Source: Massilia sp. ZL223
GTDB lineage: Bacteria; Pseudomonadota; Gammaproteobacteria; Burkholderiales; Burkholderiaceae_D
DNA: 64,000 nt
NCBI RefSeq assembly: GCF_018119395.1
Contig: NZ_JAGPWD010000010.1
Span: 1-64,000 of the forward strand
Direction: 5' to 3'
The position numbers and the translations under genes were made by a program. The notes under the pieces were generated by a model. The model made no database searches, was not told the DNA's origin, and saw only the letters and a list, made by a program, of their open reading frames with translations. The number at the start of each line of letters is the position of its first letter. Positions within the stretch are counted from its first letter, which is position 1. Below, piece by piece: positions 25,787 through 33,819 of this stretch.

Positions 25787-26512
25787 CTAATATGAGACTA
25801 GATGGATATTGGACATTCCGACGACCTCAGCATATCCGTCCGTCGAAACGGAAGCTTGCTCGTCACCACTAATATAAATGTCCGTAGAAGGAGCTACCAT
25901 TTCAGGATATATTTGCGGGTTCCAATAACCGCCGGGCGTTTTAGGTGTGAAGAATATTTCTGCTCCACTAGAGTAGACCGGCTCCCACCACATATTTTCA
26001 AAACTGCCACCAGCACCAGCTTCGCTTATGTTAGATACTGTCACGGAGGTGTCCGCAGAATTGAAGGCCGGACCAAAAATGATATGGCCAGCTCCATCGG
26101 TGGCTTTCCATATTTTGCCCGTCGAGCTAGCGGTGGTATTTGTAACGGCAACGCTAAATTTGGTAGCCGAATATGTCTGACGAATTGGCTCTCCAAGTTC
26201 TTGTGCTAATTTAATTTCTTCGTACGTAGTCATTTCTTCGCCGTACAAGGTACCGATTCTATCTCTAAAATGAATTAATTCATGTGCCAGCCCAAGCGCT
26301 GGTGATTGCGCACCGATGGTGGTATCTGGTTGTCTGACCTGTAGCGCGCTGCTTGGATCCCAACGAATTACATCAGGTAACTGAAGTTTGTCGTCCCAAG
26401 TCTTATAGCTTGTGAACTGGTAATTTTCACCCTCTTTAATAAAGAGAATATAAACATCTCGGGGGGAATTGTAGACTTGCCAAGACAGGTCAGCCCCTGC
26501 CTGAGTATTCAT
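25787..26512 (-). CDS. M91-like zinc metallopeptidase (NleD-type effector fold)
   Basis: A 241-residue protein in a visibly AT-rich stretch. The sequence SPALGLAHELIHFRDRIGTLYG contains the zinc motif HELIH; EEMTTYEEIKLAQELGEPIRQ follows, giving the third acidic ligand. This pattern (an S-P-x-x-x-L-A-H-E-L-I-H helix plus a downstream Y-E-E helix) matches the M91 family, which includes the type III effector NleD and toxin domains. No signal peptide is present. The remaining ~110 residues are beta-rich with no domain I recognise. The start has no Shine-Dalgarno; a ribosome site and ATG 72 bases upstream are in the same frame but cut off by a TAG, so this gene may be broken or translated by reinitiation. 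Base composition suggests horizontal acquisition. Confidence 0.7.
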   Translation of the reverse strand: MNTQAGADLSWQVYNSPRDVYILFIKEGENYQFTSYKTWDDKLQLPDVIRWDPSSALQVRQPDTTIGAQSPALGLAHELIHFRDRIGTLYGEEMTTYEEIKLAQELGEPIRQTYSATKFSVAVTNTTASSTGKIWKATDGAGHIIFGPAFNSADTSVTVSNISEAGAGGSFENMWWEPVYSSGAEIFFTPKTPGGYWNPQIYPEMVAPSTDIYISGDEQASVSTDGYAEVVGMSNIHLVSY

Positions 26513-26515
26513 TAT

Positions 26516-26584
26516 CTAGTTTAGGGCGTGAGTCAATTTATGATCGTTTTCTCCGCCGGGATTCAGCGCTATAATTCGTCCCAT
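26516..26584 (-). CDS. 22-residue leader ORF in frame with the M91-like gene
   Basis: ATG at 26584, preceded by AAAGGAA, opens MGRIIALNPGGENDHKLTHALN and stops at TAG (26518-26516). One codon later comes the ATG of the metallopeptidase in the same frame. Either the TAG is a nonsense mutation in the original longer gene, or this is a leader peptide with stop-restart coupling. Which is true cannot be settled from one sequence. Confidence 0.45.
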   Translation of the reverse strand: MGRIIALNPGGENDHKLTHALN

Positions 26585-26607
26585 GTGAATTCCTTTCTAA
26601 TTGTAAG

Positions 26608-27156
26608 TTAATTATTGGTTTCGTAAACAGGTGCTTTGGTTAAGCAAGCTAAGTGGGGCGGGATTCTTGGTGCAGTTAGCTTTGAAGCCCAGTCTCGTAG
26701 TTCATTTACGAGCGTGGTATTGGTGCGCAACGCAACATAACTATCCGATTTTCCAGTATTCATGGTGCCGAAGACATTGTTGCTCTTGGACTCTGGTTGG
26801 CCAAAGAAAAACTTAACTCTTGAACCATCGGTCAAGTCTAGGTAGACCATATTTCGTAATGAAATCTTTTTGACGCCTTCGGGGTCTTCTGCAGTGTGTG
26901 TGCGTAAGATTTCGACAAGTTCCGAAATCCTTTGAGGATTGGAAGTGCTAAAACTACAACCATTGTCCTTTAGCATATCTTGTTCTGTTATCTGCTTTCG
27001 GGTCATGGACCCAAGAATTGACAGGGCGACCGATGCTTTTTTAACATTAGAAGCGTCAGGTATTTTGGTAATTTTCTCCCCTGCAAATACAGTACTTATT
27101 GCTAATGACCATAAAAATATAGAGCGCGCAAATGTGCGCCTAAAGTTAGTTTGCAT
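26608..27156 (-). CDS. secreted protein of unknown function next to the M91-like gene
   Basis: A 182-residue exported protein in the AT-rich islet. The start at 27156 is supported by AGGAGG five bases upstream and by the signal peptide MQTNFRRTFARSIFLWSLAI... ending STVFA-GEK; the longer frame from 27300 is not needed. The mature part is mixed alpha/beta (RISELVEILRTHTAEDPEG, MVYLDLTDGSRVKFFFGQPESKS, LVNELRDWASKL) with two Cys (DNGCSFS, HLACLTK). I do not recognise a family. It ends 23 bases before the leader of the metallopeptidase, so the two are probably one transcription unit. A toxin/immunity relationship is possible but unproven. Confidence 0.65.
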   Translation of the reverse strand: MQTNFRRTFARSIFLWSLAISTVFAGEKITKIPDASNVKKASVALSILGSMTRKQITEQDMLKDNGCSFSTSNPQRISELVEILRTHTAEDPEGVKKISLRNMVYLDLTDGSRVKFFFGQPESKSNNVFGTMNTGKSDSYVALRTNTTLVNELRDWASKLTAPRIPPHLACLTKAPVYETNN

Positions 27157-27362
27157 GTTGCCTCCTGGGAATTTTCTCAATGTCAATACAAGAAGCTTAC
27201 ACGCTTCTTTCAAGAGAAATCTCTTTAAATGTTTGATCATGGAACCGATTAACCGTTCTGCATAGCGGCGTGCTTTGTCGAGACACCTCACCAGTCTCAT
27301 TTCTCCCTAGAAATGGGACTGTGCCAAAGGTAGTGTTGGGCGCTCAGATCAAGGAGCGTCCA

Positions 27363-27691
27363 ATGACAACCGCAGCAACTATGGTTTCCGAGTACATGAA
27401 GGCCGAGCTGGCCGTTCTGGCCGGAAAGACCATCACTGTCCAGGGCCGTTCGATGGGCATGGAAATCTCCAAGAGATTCGTGCCGGCCGCCACGAATGGG
27501 AAGCGCGTGCTGCGCAAGAATCCCGCGTCGCCAGCTTTCGCCCGACGATGGGCGGCATGTCTTACGCGCTCGAGCAGATCGTCGCGCACCGCAGCGAATG
27601 CGCCCAGAAGCCCCTCGTGTTCAAGTCTAACTTCGCCAACCACACGAGCGCGTCGTCCGGCCCGCCACCGGAAGAAGCGAAGGACGAGTAG
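27363..27691 (+). pseudogene. frameshifted small phage-type head gene (DUF6148/gpW-like)
   Basis: AAGGAG seven bases before ATG 27363 opens MTTAATMVSEYMKAELAVLA-GKTITVQGRSMGME in frame 1. Frame 3 then continues NLQEIRAGRHEWEARAAQES-RVASFRPTMGGMSYALEQIV and ends ...PPPEEAKDE at TAG 27689-27691. Inserting one A in the run at ATGGAAATCTCC restores one 109-residue frame. The pattern 'Y-x-x-A-E-x-x-x-L-x-G-K-x-x-x-x-x-G-R...L-x-E-I-R-x-G-R-x-E-W-E' resembles the short head-associated proteins of Mu-like phages. It is either a real frameshift in a phage relic or a base-call error in a short A-run. Confidence 0.55.
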
Positions 27692-27809
27692 TCGACCCGC
27701 GTGTCACCACAAGCCGCCCCTGGGAATGTAACCGAGTGTGACAAACTCGACAGACTGTAAGAATGTGGCCTGGCGAACACAGTCGAAAACGTTGCAGATG
27801 GTAAAGTTC

Positions 27810-27837
27810 GTCTCACAACATTTTTCTTTTGTGAGAC
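27810..27837 (+). promoter_or_regulatory. perfect 9-bp hairpin just before the His/Gly-rich protein gene
   Basis: GTCTCACAA (27810-27818) pairs with TTGTGAGAC (27829-27837) around a T-rich 10-base loop. The second arm ends four bases before the start codon, and no separate Shine-Dalgarno is present. It may control translation initiation, or be an operator dyad. Confidence 0.5.
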
Positions 27838-27841
27838 CACC

Positions 27842-28309
27842 ATGAAACAACTGATCATCGGCGCGGCCCTGCTGGCCGCCGCCCTCCCTGCGATGGCCCA
27901 GACTGGCGTCAGCGTCAGCATCGGCCAGCCCGGCTTTTACGGCCGCATCGACATCGGCGACTTCGCCCGTCCGCAGGTGGTCTACGCCCAGCCGGTGATC
28001 ATTGAGGAGCGCCGTCACTACCGCGCCGAGCCGATCTACCTGCGTGTGCCGCCGGGCCACCGCAAGAACTGGAAGAAGCACTGCAAGCACTACGGCGCCT
28101 GCGGCCAGCCGGTGATGTTCGTGCGCGACGAGTGGTACAACCGCGAGGTGGTGCCGCGCTACCGCGAGACCCGCGTGTATGCACCGGCGCCGGTGCGCTA
28201 CGAAGAACCGCGTTATGAGCACCATGGCGGCGGCCACGGCGGCGGTCATGGCAACGGCCACGGCAAGGGCCATGGCAACGGCAAGGGTCACGGCCGCGGC
28301 CACGACTGA
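27842..28309 (+). CDS. secreted His/Gly-rich protein
   Basis: A 155-residue exported protein with signal peptide MKQLIIGAALLAAALPAMAQ. The mature N-terminus is beta-like (GVSVSIGQPGFYGRIDIGDF, then PQVVYAQPVIIEE), followed by a conserved-looking basic patch PPGHRKNWKKHCKHYGACGQPVMFVRDEWY with two Cys. The C-terminus is a low-complexity His/Gly/Lys tail (HHGGGHGGGHGNGHGKGHGN). Similar small proteins with the H-R-x-x-W-x-x-H-C-x-x-Y-x-A-C-x-x-P pattern are common in Burkholderiales and have no known function; the His tail could bind metal. A strong terminator follows directly. Confidence 0.8.
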   Translation: MKQLIIGAALLAAALPAMAQTGVSVSIGQPGFYGRIDIGDFARPQVVYAQPVIIEERRHYRAEPIYLRVPPGHRKNWKKHCKHYGACGQPVMFVRDEWYNREVVPRYRETRVYAPAPVRYEEPRYEHHGGGHGGGHGNGHGKGHGNGKGHGRGHD

Positions 28310-28316
28310 GTCCTCT

Positions 28317-28348
28317 ACGGCGCGGTTCAAGCCGCCGCGCCGTTTTTT
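28317..28348 (+). terminator. intrinsic terminator after the His/Gly-rich gene
   Basis: Nine-base perfect stem ACGGCGCGG / CCGCGCCGT followed by six T, eight bases after the stop codon. Confidence 0.92.
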
Positions 28349-28406
28349 GCAAGCGTAGTAAGATTGCCACATTGCCCACTTCCGGCGCCCAGCCGGACCG
28401 GGCGCC

Positions 28407-29723
28407 ATGATGGAGGCAAGCTTGCGCAGCGAGATCGTGATCGTGGGTGGAGGGGCAGGCGGGCTGGAACTGGCCTGCAAACTGGGCCGCAAACTCGGAC
28501 CGTCCAAGGTGACGCTGGTCGACAGCCGCCTTTACCATATCTGGAAGCCTTCGCTGCACGAAGTGGCGGCGGGCACCCTCGACATCCACCAGGAAGGCCT
28601 GTCGTACCCGATGCTGGCGCACGACAACGGCTTCAATTTCGTCTTCGGCCCGATGACCGGCATGGACGCCGCGTCCCGGACGATCTCCATCGGCGCCGTG
28701 CGCGCCGCCAGCGACAACGAGGAAATTCTGCCTGACCGGCGACTTTCGTATGGCTCGCTGGTCATCGCGGTGGGCAGCACCTCCAACTATTTCGGCGTGC
28801 CGGGGGCGCGCGAACACACCATTTCCCTGAACGCCACCGAGGACGCGGAGCAGTTCCGCCTGCGCATGCTGCGCCTGATGCTGGCCGTCGAGCAGCAGCG
28901 CGAGGAAGGAAAGGACGCCGGCCTGGACGTGGTAATCATCGGCGGCGGCGCCACCGGCGTGGAGTTGGCTGCCGAACTGCGCGAGGCTTCCGGCGCCTAC
29001 GCCAACTACGGCTTCAATGCCCTGGACGGGCGGCGCGACGTGCGCATCACCATCCTCGAAGGCGCGCCGCGCATCCTGGCGCCGCTGCCCGAGAAGGTCT
29101 CCGGCGCCGCGCTCGACCTGCTGCACAAGCGCGGGATCAAGGTGGTCACCAATTGCCGCGTCACCGCGATCGAGCGCGACCGCGTGATGGACAAGGACGG
29201 CAATGTCTATCCGTCCGACCTGTGCGTGTGGGCGGCCGGCATCCGCGCGCCGGAACTGCTCGGCTCACTGGGGCTACCGACCGCCAAGGGCGGGCAGATC
29301 GAGGTGGACGCGCAATTGCGGGTGAAGGGCGTGGCGGGCGTGTATGCGCTGGGCGACTGCGCCGCCTGCCTGGACGGCAACGGCCAGCCGGTGCCGCCGC
29401 GCGCGCAGGCCGCGCACCAGCAGGCGGACTATCTGGTCGCAACTTTCCTGCGCCAGGCCAAAGGGCAGGCGCCGATGGACAAGCCCTATATCTACAAGGA
29501 TTACGGTTCGCTGGTGTCGGTCGGGCAGAGCACCAGCGTGGGCAGTTTGATGGGATCGCTGCGCGGGGCCAGCTGGTTCGTGCAGGGGACCCTGGCGCGC
29601 GCCATGTATGCCAGCCTGCACCTGATGCATCATCGCGCGGTGCTGGGATCGCTCCGTACGGGTTTGCTGGCGGTGGCGCGCTTCCTCATTCGGCGCAGTA
29701 CGCCGATGGTCAAGCTGCACTAG
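28407..29723 (+). CDS. type II NADH dehydrogenase-like FAD oxidoreductase
   Basis: A 438-residue flavoprotein of the NDH-2 type, which passes electrons from NADH to quinone without pumping protons. The FAD fold opens with IVIVGGGAGGLELACKLG and closes with VYALGDCAAC. A second Rossmann for NADH is VVIIGGGATGVELAAELREASGAY. The pattern LYHIWKPSLHEVAAGTL is typical of the quinone-reducing group. The C-terminal ~60 residues (ASWFVQGTLARAMYASLHLMHH...LAVARFLIRRSTPMVK) are amphipathic or hydrophobic and would attach it to the inner membrane. It is preceded by a terminator and followed by a REP-like palindrome, so it is probably monocistronic. Confidence 0.9.
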   Translation: MMEASLRSEIVIVGGGAGGLELACKLGRKLGPSKVTLVDSRLYHIWKPSLHEVAAGTLDIHQEGLSYPMLAHDNGFNFVFGPMTGMDAASRTISIGAVRAASDNEEILPDRRLSYGSLVIAVGSTSNYFGVPGAREHTISLNATEDAEQFRLRMLRLMLAVEQQREEGKDAGLDVVIIGGGATGVELAAELREASGAYANYGFNALDGRRDVRITILEGAPRILAPLPEKVSGAALDLLHKRGIKVVTNCRVTAIERDRVMDKDGNVYPSDLCVWAAGIRAPELLGSLGLPTAKGGQIEVDAQLRVKGVAGVYALGDCAACLDGNGQPVPPRAQAAHQQADYLVATFLRQAKGQAPMDKPYIYKDYGSLVSVGQSTSVGSLMGSLRGASWFVQGTLARAMYASLHLMHHRAVLGSLRTGLLAVARFLIRRSTPMVKLH

Positions 29724-29760
29724 GGACTGTTTGGCTCGATTTCACCACTAACCCCAAAAC

Positions 29761-29846
29761 CGTCGTTCCGGCGAAGGCCGGAACCTAAGTTTGCACGCGT
29801 CTCGATTGCGCAAACAACTTGGGCACCGGCCTTCGCCGGTGCGACG
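29761..29846. repeat. REP-like long inverted repeat, copy 2
   Basis: The left arm matches copy 1 at 20904 almost exactly. The right arm is its inverse with a few changes (GGCACCGGC...GCCGGTGC instead of GGTTCC...GGAAC), so the hairpin is preserved but diverged. It lies between the convergent NDH-2 and kinase genes. Confidence 0.85.
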
Positions 29847-29902
29847 GTCTTACTGCTAGCAAAAGAAAGTCGGTGAGTAGACTCTAGCGTCGCTACAAGG
29901 CG

Positions 29903-30631
29903 TCAGGCGGCCTGGGCCTCGCGCGGCAGGGTCATGCGCAGCAGCGCGCCGCCCGATTCGCCGCGCGCCAGCACCAGCTCGCCGCCCAGGTAGCGGGCGC
30001 GCTCGCGCAGCAGGCGCAGGCCGTGGCAATCCAGCGAACTCATGGCGCCGTCGCAGTCGTGGGGACCAAGGCCGTTGTCGCGCACGGTCAGCATCACCTG
30101 CTCGCCGTCGTCGTCCAGGATCACATCGACTTCGCTGGCCTTGCCATGGGTGCTGGCATTGCGAAGGCCTTCCTCGGCGCAGCGCAGCAGGACCACACCT
30201 TGGGTGCGGCTATAGTGGCCGTCCTCGTCCGGCAGGCTGGCGCGCGCGGTGAGCCCGTGCTCGGCGCCGAAGGCCGGGACCAGCTCGGCCAGGGCCGCGT
30301 GCAGGCCCAGAAACTCCAGCTTGTCGTTCCACAGCTCGAGCTGCATCTTGCGGTTGGTTTCGATGATGGTCGCCAGCAGCTGCTTCATCTGGGCGCTGCG
30401 GTCGCGCATCGCCTTGTTCTCGGGCGGGATATGTTGGCTCAGCAATGCAAGATGCATGGTCAGGGCCGTCATCGACGAGCCCAGGCTGTCGTGCAGCCGG
30501 CGCGCCAGCAGGCGCTTCTCCTCGTCCCAGCAGGAAGCGAGGTAAGCCAGCATTTCTGTCAGGTCAGCGGTGCGCGCCGCGGCCAGGAGTTCGAGTTCCC
30601 GGTCGGAGTGCGGATGGGCCGGTTCGGTCAT
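29903..30631 (-). CDS. NarX/DegS-type soluble sensor histidine kinase
   Basis: A 242-residue cytoplasmic kinase without membrane segments. The HisKA_3 dimerisation helix contains EEKRLLARRLHDSLGSSMTALTMHLALL with phospho-acceptor His47. The HATPase region has RCAEEGLRNASTHGKASEV (N-box), VRDNGLGPHD and GLRLLRERARYLGGEL. There is almost no input domain, so it probably senses through a partner protein. No NarL-type regulator is adjacent, so it is an orphan; its regulator should be elsewhere. Confidence 0.88.
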   Translation of the reverse strand: MTEPAHPHSDRELELLAAARTADLTEMLAYLASCWDEEKRLLARRLHDSLGSSMTALTMHLALLSQHIPPENKAMRDRSAQMKQLLATIIETNRKMQLELWNDKLEFLGLHAALAELVPAFGAEHGLTARASLPDEDGHYSRTQGVVLLRCAEEGLRNASTHGKASEVDVILDDDGEQVMLTVRDNGLGPHDCDGAMSSLDCHGLRLLRERARYLGGELVLARGESGGALLRMTLPREAQAA

Positions 30632-30829
30632 CGTTGGCTCGGTTGAATATTTCCCAAATCATACAACAGTTGGCGCGGCGACGGCGCGCAAGCGGGTCGC
30701 CGGCACGACCCCGGGCCTGCGTGCGCGTCCGCACATACTGTCGGGCTGATGTAGGCGAAGCTGGAACCTGTGGCCGCAGCGCCGCCAAACCTGTTGCAGT
30801 ACACATCAACAATATTTCGGGGGTTTCAC

Positions 30830-31291
30830 ATGACGACGAAACAAGCACAAGACGCGATCGCACTCCTGACCTCGCAGCACAAGGAGGTCACCGCCATGTT
30901 CAAGGAATTCGAAGAGCTGGGCGACCGCGCCAAGGCCGGCAAGAAGAAAATCGCCGACAAGATCTGCCAGAACCTGGTCATGCACACCATGATCGAAGAA
31001 GAGATTTTCTACCCGGCCGTGCGCGAACGCTCGAAGGAAGCCGAGGAGATGGTCGAAGAAGCTATCGTCGAACACGCTTCGGCCAAGGACCTGATCGCCC
31101 AGATCCAGGAAATGGACCCGGACGAGGAGCTCTACGACGCCAAGGTCAAGGTGCTCGGCGAGATGATCGAGCACCACGTCGAGGAAGAAGAGAAGGAGAT
31201 GTTCCCCAAGGTCCGCAAGATGGGACTGGACCTGGAGACGCTCGGCCAGGAGATGAAGGCGCGCGGCGACGAGATCATGGCCTCGAGCTGA
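30830..31291 (+). CDS. hemerythrin-domain protein
   Basis: A 153-residue four-helix-bundle protein that should hold a diiron site able to bind oxygen or nitric oxide. Ligands visible in order: His in LLTSQHKEVTAMF, His and Glu in VMHTMIEEEIFYPAV, His in EHASAKDLI, then His and Glu in MIEHHVEEEEKEMFP. Start at 30830 gives the usual N-terminus; the in-frame 30770 start is poorer. Bacterial stand-alone hemerythrins of this size often act in iron release under stress or oxygen/NO sensing. It lies between convergent kinase genes and has its own leader. Confidence 0.88.
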   Translation: MTTKQAQDAIALLTSQHKEVTAMFKEFEELGDRAKAGKKKIADKICQNLVMHTMIEEEIFYPAVRERSKEAEEMVEEAIVEHASAKDLIAQIQEMDPDEELYDAKVKVLGEMIEHHVEEEEKEMFPKVRKMGLDLETLGQEMKARGDEIMASS

Positions 31292-31336
31292 TCCTGCTGT
31301 CCGTGCCGGGCGCAAGCCGCGGCACGGGCCGCCGCG

Positions 31337-32959
31337 TCAGGCCGCGGCCGACTGCTCGCTAGGCAGGTTCAGGGCCTCGAGCAGGCGGTCGATGTTGACC
31401 GGCTTGACCAGGTGCAGGTCGAAGCCCGCCTCGAACACGCGGCGCTGGTCTTCGGCCAGGCCGTAGCCCGTCAGCGCGATCAGCTTGATCGACTGGGTGG
31501 CCGGGTCGGCGCGCAGGCGGCGCGCCACTTCGTAGCCGTCGATGCCGGGCAGGCCGATGTCGACCAGGGCCGCCTCCGGCCGGTGCGCCGTGGCGGCGGC
31601 CACGCCCGCCAGGCCGTCGCCGGCCTGGAACACCGGATAGCCGTGGGCGGCCAGCATGGTCGCCATCATCTCGCGGCCATCTTCATTGTCTTCGATCAGC
31701 AGCACCGAGGGCTTGCCCGCGCCGTCGTTGCGGGCGTCCTCCTGCGGCGCGCCCTGCAGCACCGGCTCGGTGCGCGGCAGGCGGATCACGAAGGTACTGC
31801 CGTTGCCGGCGCCGGAGCTGTCCGCGCTGACGCTGCCGCCGTGCAGTTCGATCAGGCGCCGCACCAGCGACAGGCCGATGCCCAGGCCGCCCTGCGAGCG
31901 GTCGATCGAGATCGCGCCCTGCACGAAGACGTCGAACACGTGCGGCAGCAGCTCGGACGGGATGCCGACGCCCGAATCGCGCACGCTCAGGACCACGTCC
32001 TCGCCCTCGCGGCCCAGGCCGATGTCGATGCTGCCGCCGCTGGGCGTGTATTTAAGGGCGTTGTCGAGCAGGTTGGAGACGATCTGTTCCAGGCGGGTCG
32101 GGTCGCCGTCGACCCAGCCTGGGCTGAGATCGACCGCGATGCGGTAGCCCGCCGTGCGTCCGGTGGCGCGGAAGGTCTCGAGGCAGGACGCCACCAGGTT
32201 GGCCAGGTCGGTCGGCTGGCGCGACAGCAGGATCTTGCCCGACATGGCGCGAGACAGGTCGAGCAGGTCGTCGACGATGCGCGACAGGTGCTGGCTCTGG
32301 CGCTGGATGATCTGCTTGGCGCGGCCGACGGTCTCGCCGCTGGCGCCCGGCAGGCCGATCAGGGCGGAGGCGCTGCTGATCGCCGACAGCGGATTACGCA
32401 GCTCGTGGCCCAGCATGGCCAGGAATTCGTCCTTCGCATGGCTCTTGCGCTCGGCGTCGCGCCGCTCTTCCATCTCGCGCACGAGGCGGCGGTTGGTGGC
32501 GGTCAGTTCGGTGGTGCGCTGGGACAGTTTTTCGGCCTGGCGCTTGAGCTGTTCGTTCTTCATCGCCAGGGTCACGAAGACCGAGACCTTGGCGTGGAGG
32601 ATCTGCGGAATCACCGGCGTGAACAGGAAGTCGGCGGCGCCGCGCTGGTAGGCCTTGAGGCGGTCGATCTCGTCCGCCAGGAAGGCGGTGACGAAGATGA
32701 TCGGGATGTCGGCCGAGCGCGGACGCTGGTGGATCGCCTCGGCGGTCTCGAAACCGTCCATGCCCGGCATGTTCACGTCCAGCAGGATGACGGCGAAATC
32801 GTGCAAGAGGACCTGGCGCAGCGCTTCCTGTCCGGAACGTGCGGACAGCACCGTGTAATTGCTTTCTTCAGCCCATTGGTCGAGCAGACTCGTCAGCGCA
32901 AGGAGGCTGGCGGCGTCGTCATTGACGACCAGGATCTTGGGTTTGTCGGTGGTGGCCAC
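31337..32959 (-). CDS. soluble hybrid histidine kinase (REC, HisKA, HATPase, REC)
   Basis: A 540-residue cytoplasmic phosphorelay protein. The N-terminal receiver (about 8-125) has Asp61, but the conserved switch lysine is replaced by Thr114 (FLFTPV instead of a K-P pair), so its signalling may be altered. A coiled linker ([30 protein letters not shown]) leads to HisKA with [14 protein letters not shown] and His185. HATPase motifs: [34 protein letters not shown] and [18 protein letters not shown]. The C-terminal receiver (about 415-530) has [13 protein letters not shown] and an LVKPV lysine. It probably connects an upstream kinase to a downstream phosphotransfer protein. Convergent with hemerythrin. 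Confidence 0.92.
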   Translation of the reverse strand: MATTDKPKILVVNDDAASLLALTSLLDQWAEESNYTVLSARSGQEALRQVLLHDFAVILLDVNMPGMDGFETAEAIHQRPRSADIPIIFVTAFLADEIDRLKAYQRGAADFLFTPVIPQILHAKVSVFVTLAMKNEQLKRQAEKLSQRTTELTATNRRLVREMEERRDAERKSHAKDEFLAMLGHELRNPLSAISSASALIGLPGASGETVGRAKQIIQRQSQHLSRIVDDLLDLSRAMSGKILLSRQPTDLANLVASCLETFRATGRTAGYRIAVDLSPGWVDGDPTRLEQIVSNLLDNALKYTPSGGSIDIGLGREGEDVVLSVRDSGVGIPSELLPHVFDVFVQGAISIDRSQGGLGIGLSLVRRLIELHGGSVSADSSGAGNGSTFVIRLPRTEPVLQGAPQEDARNDGAGKPSVLLIEDNEDGREMMATMLAAHGYPVFQAGDGLAGVAAATAHRPEAALVDIGLPGIDGYEVARRLRADPATQSIKLIALTGYGLAEDQRRVFEAGFDLHLVKPVNIDRLLEALNLPSEQSAAA

Positions 32960-33213
32960 GATGGTTCCTGATGCCTATGTCTCTAATGTAATGCTTGCTT
33001 CAGCGAAGCATAGCAGAGGGCCTTGTTTCGCTAAAGAAAAATTCGTGATGAAATGAGCCATGATATCACGCGGTATAAAGTGCAAAAAAGCAAAAGAATC
33101 AATCGTGCGCGGGGGTGCGTGTACGCTGCCGCACATACGCAGGCGAGGGGTGTATGCCATAGTCAAGGCGTGTCCTGTTCAACCGTATCGTTGAGGACAG
33201 GGGCGCCTACTAG

Positions 33214-33678
<465 letters not shown>

Positions 33679-33708
33679 CACGGCGGTTTTCTCCGTCATT
33701 CGAAGGGG

Positions 33709-33736
33709 GGCCACGAAGCAACACTTCGTGGCCTTT
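33709..33736 (+). terminator. intrinsic terminator after the HhH-like gene
   Basis: Ten-base perfect stem GGCCACGAAG / CTTCGTGGCC with a five-base loop, followed by TTTGTTGT. Confidence 0.8.
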
Positions 33737-33789
33737 GTTGTATTTGCACTGCGGTTTGCGGGGAGGTCTGGCCGAGAGGAGACAGGTGT

Positions 33790-33813
33790 GGCCCGGCAGA
33801 GCGCCGGGCCTTT
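33790..33813 (+). terminator. second tandem hairpin terminator
   Basis: Eight-base perfect stem GGCCCGGC / GCCGGGCC followed by TTTGTGG, just before the end of the convergent cyclase gene. Weaker T-tract than the first. Confidence 0.55.
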
Positions 33814-33819
33814 GTGGAA

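Noticed and set aside
27157-27300. N-terminal extension of the secreted islet protein from 27300
   Set aside because: The AGGAGG site and signal peptide at 27156 fit much better; the extension is basic and unlike an export signal.
29153-29788. 211-codon frame over the end of the NDH-2 gene
   Set aside because: Shadow frame that runs into the REP-like repeat; no motif or ribosome site.
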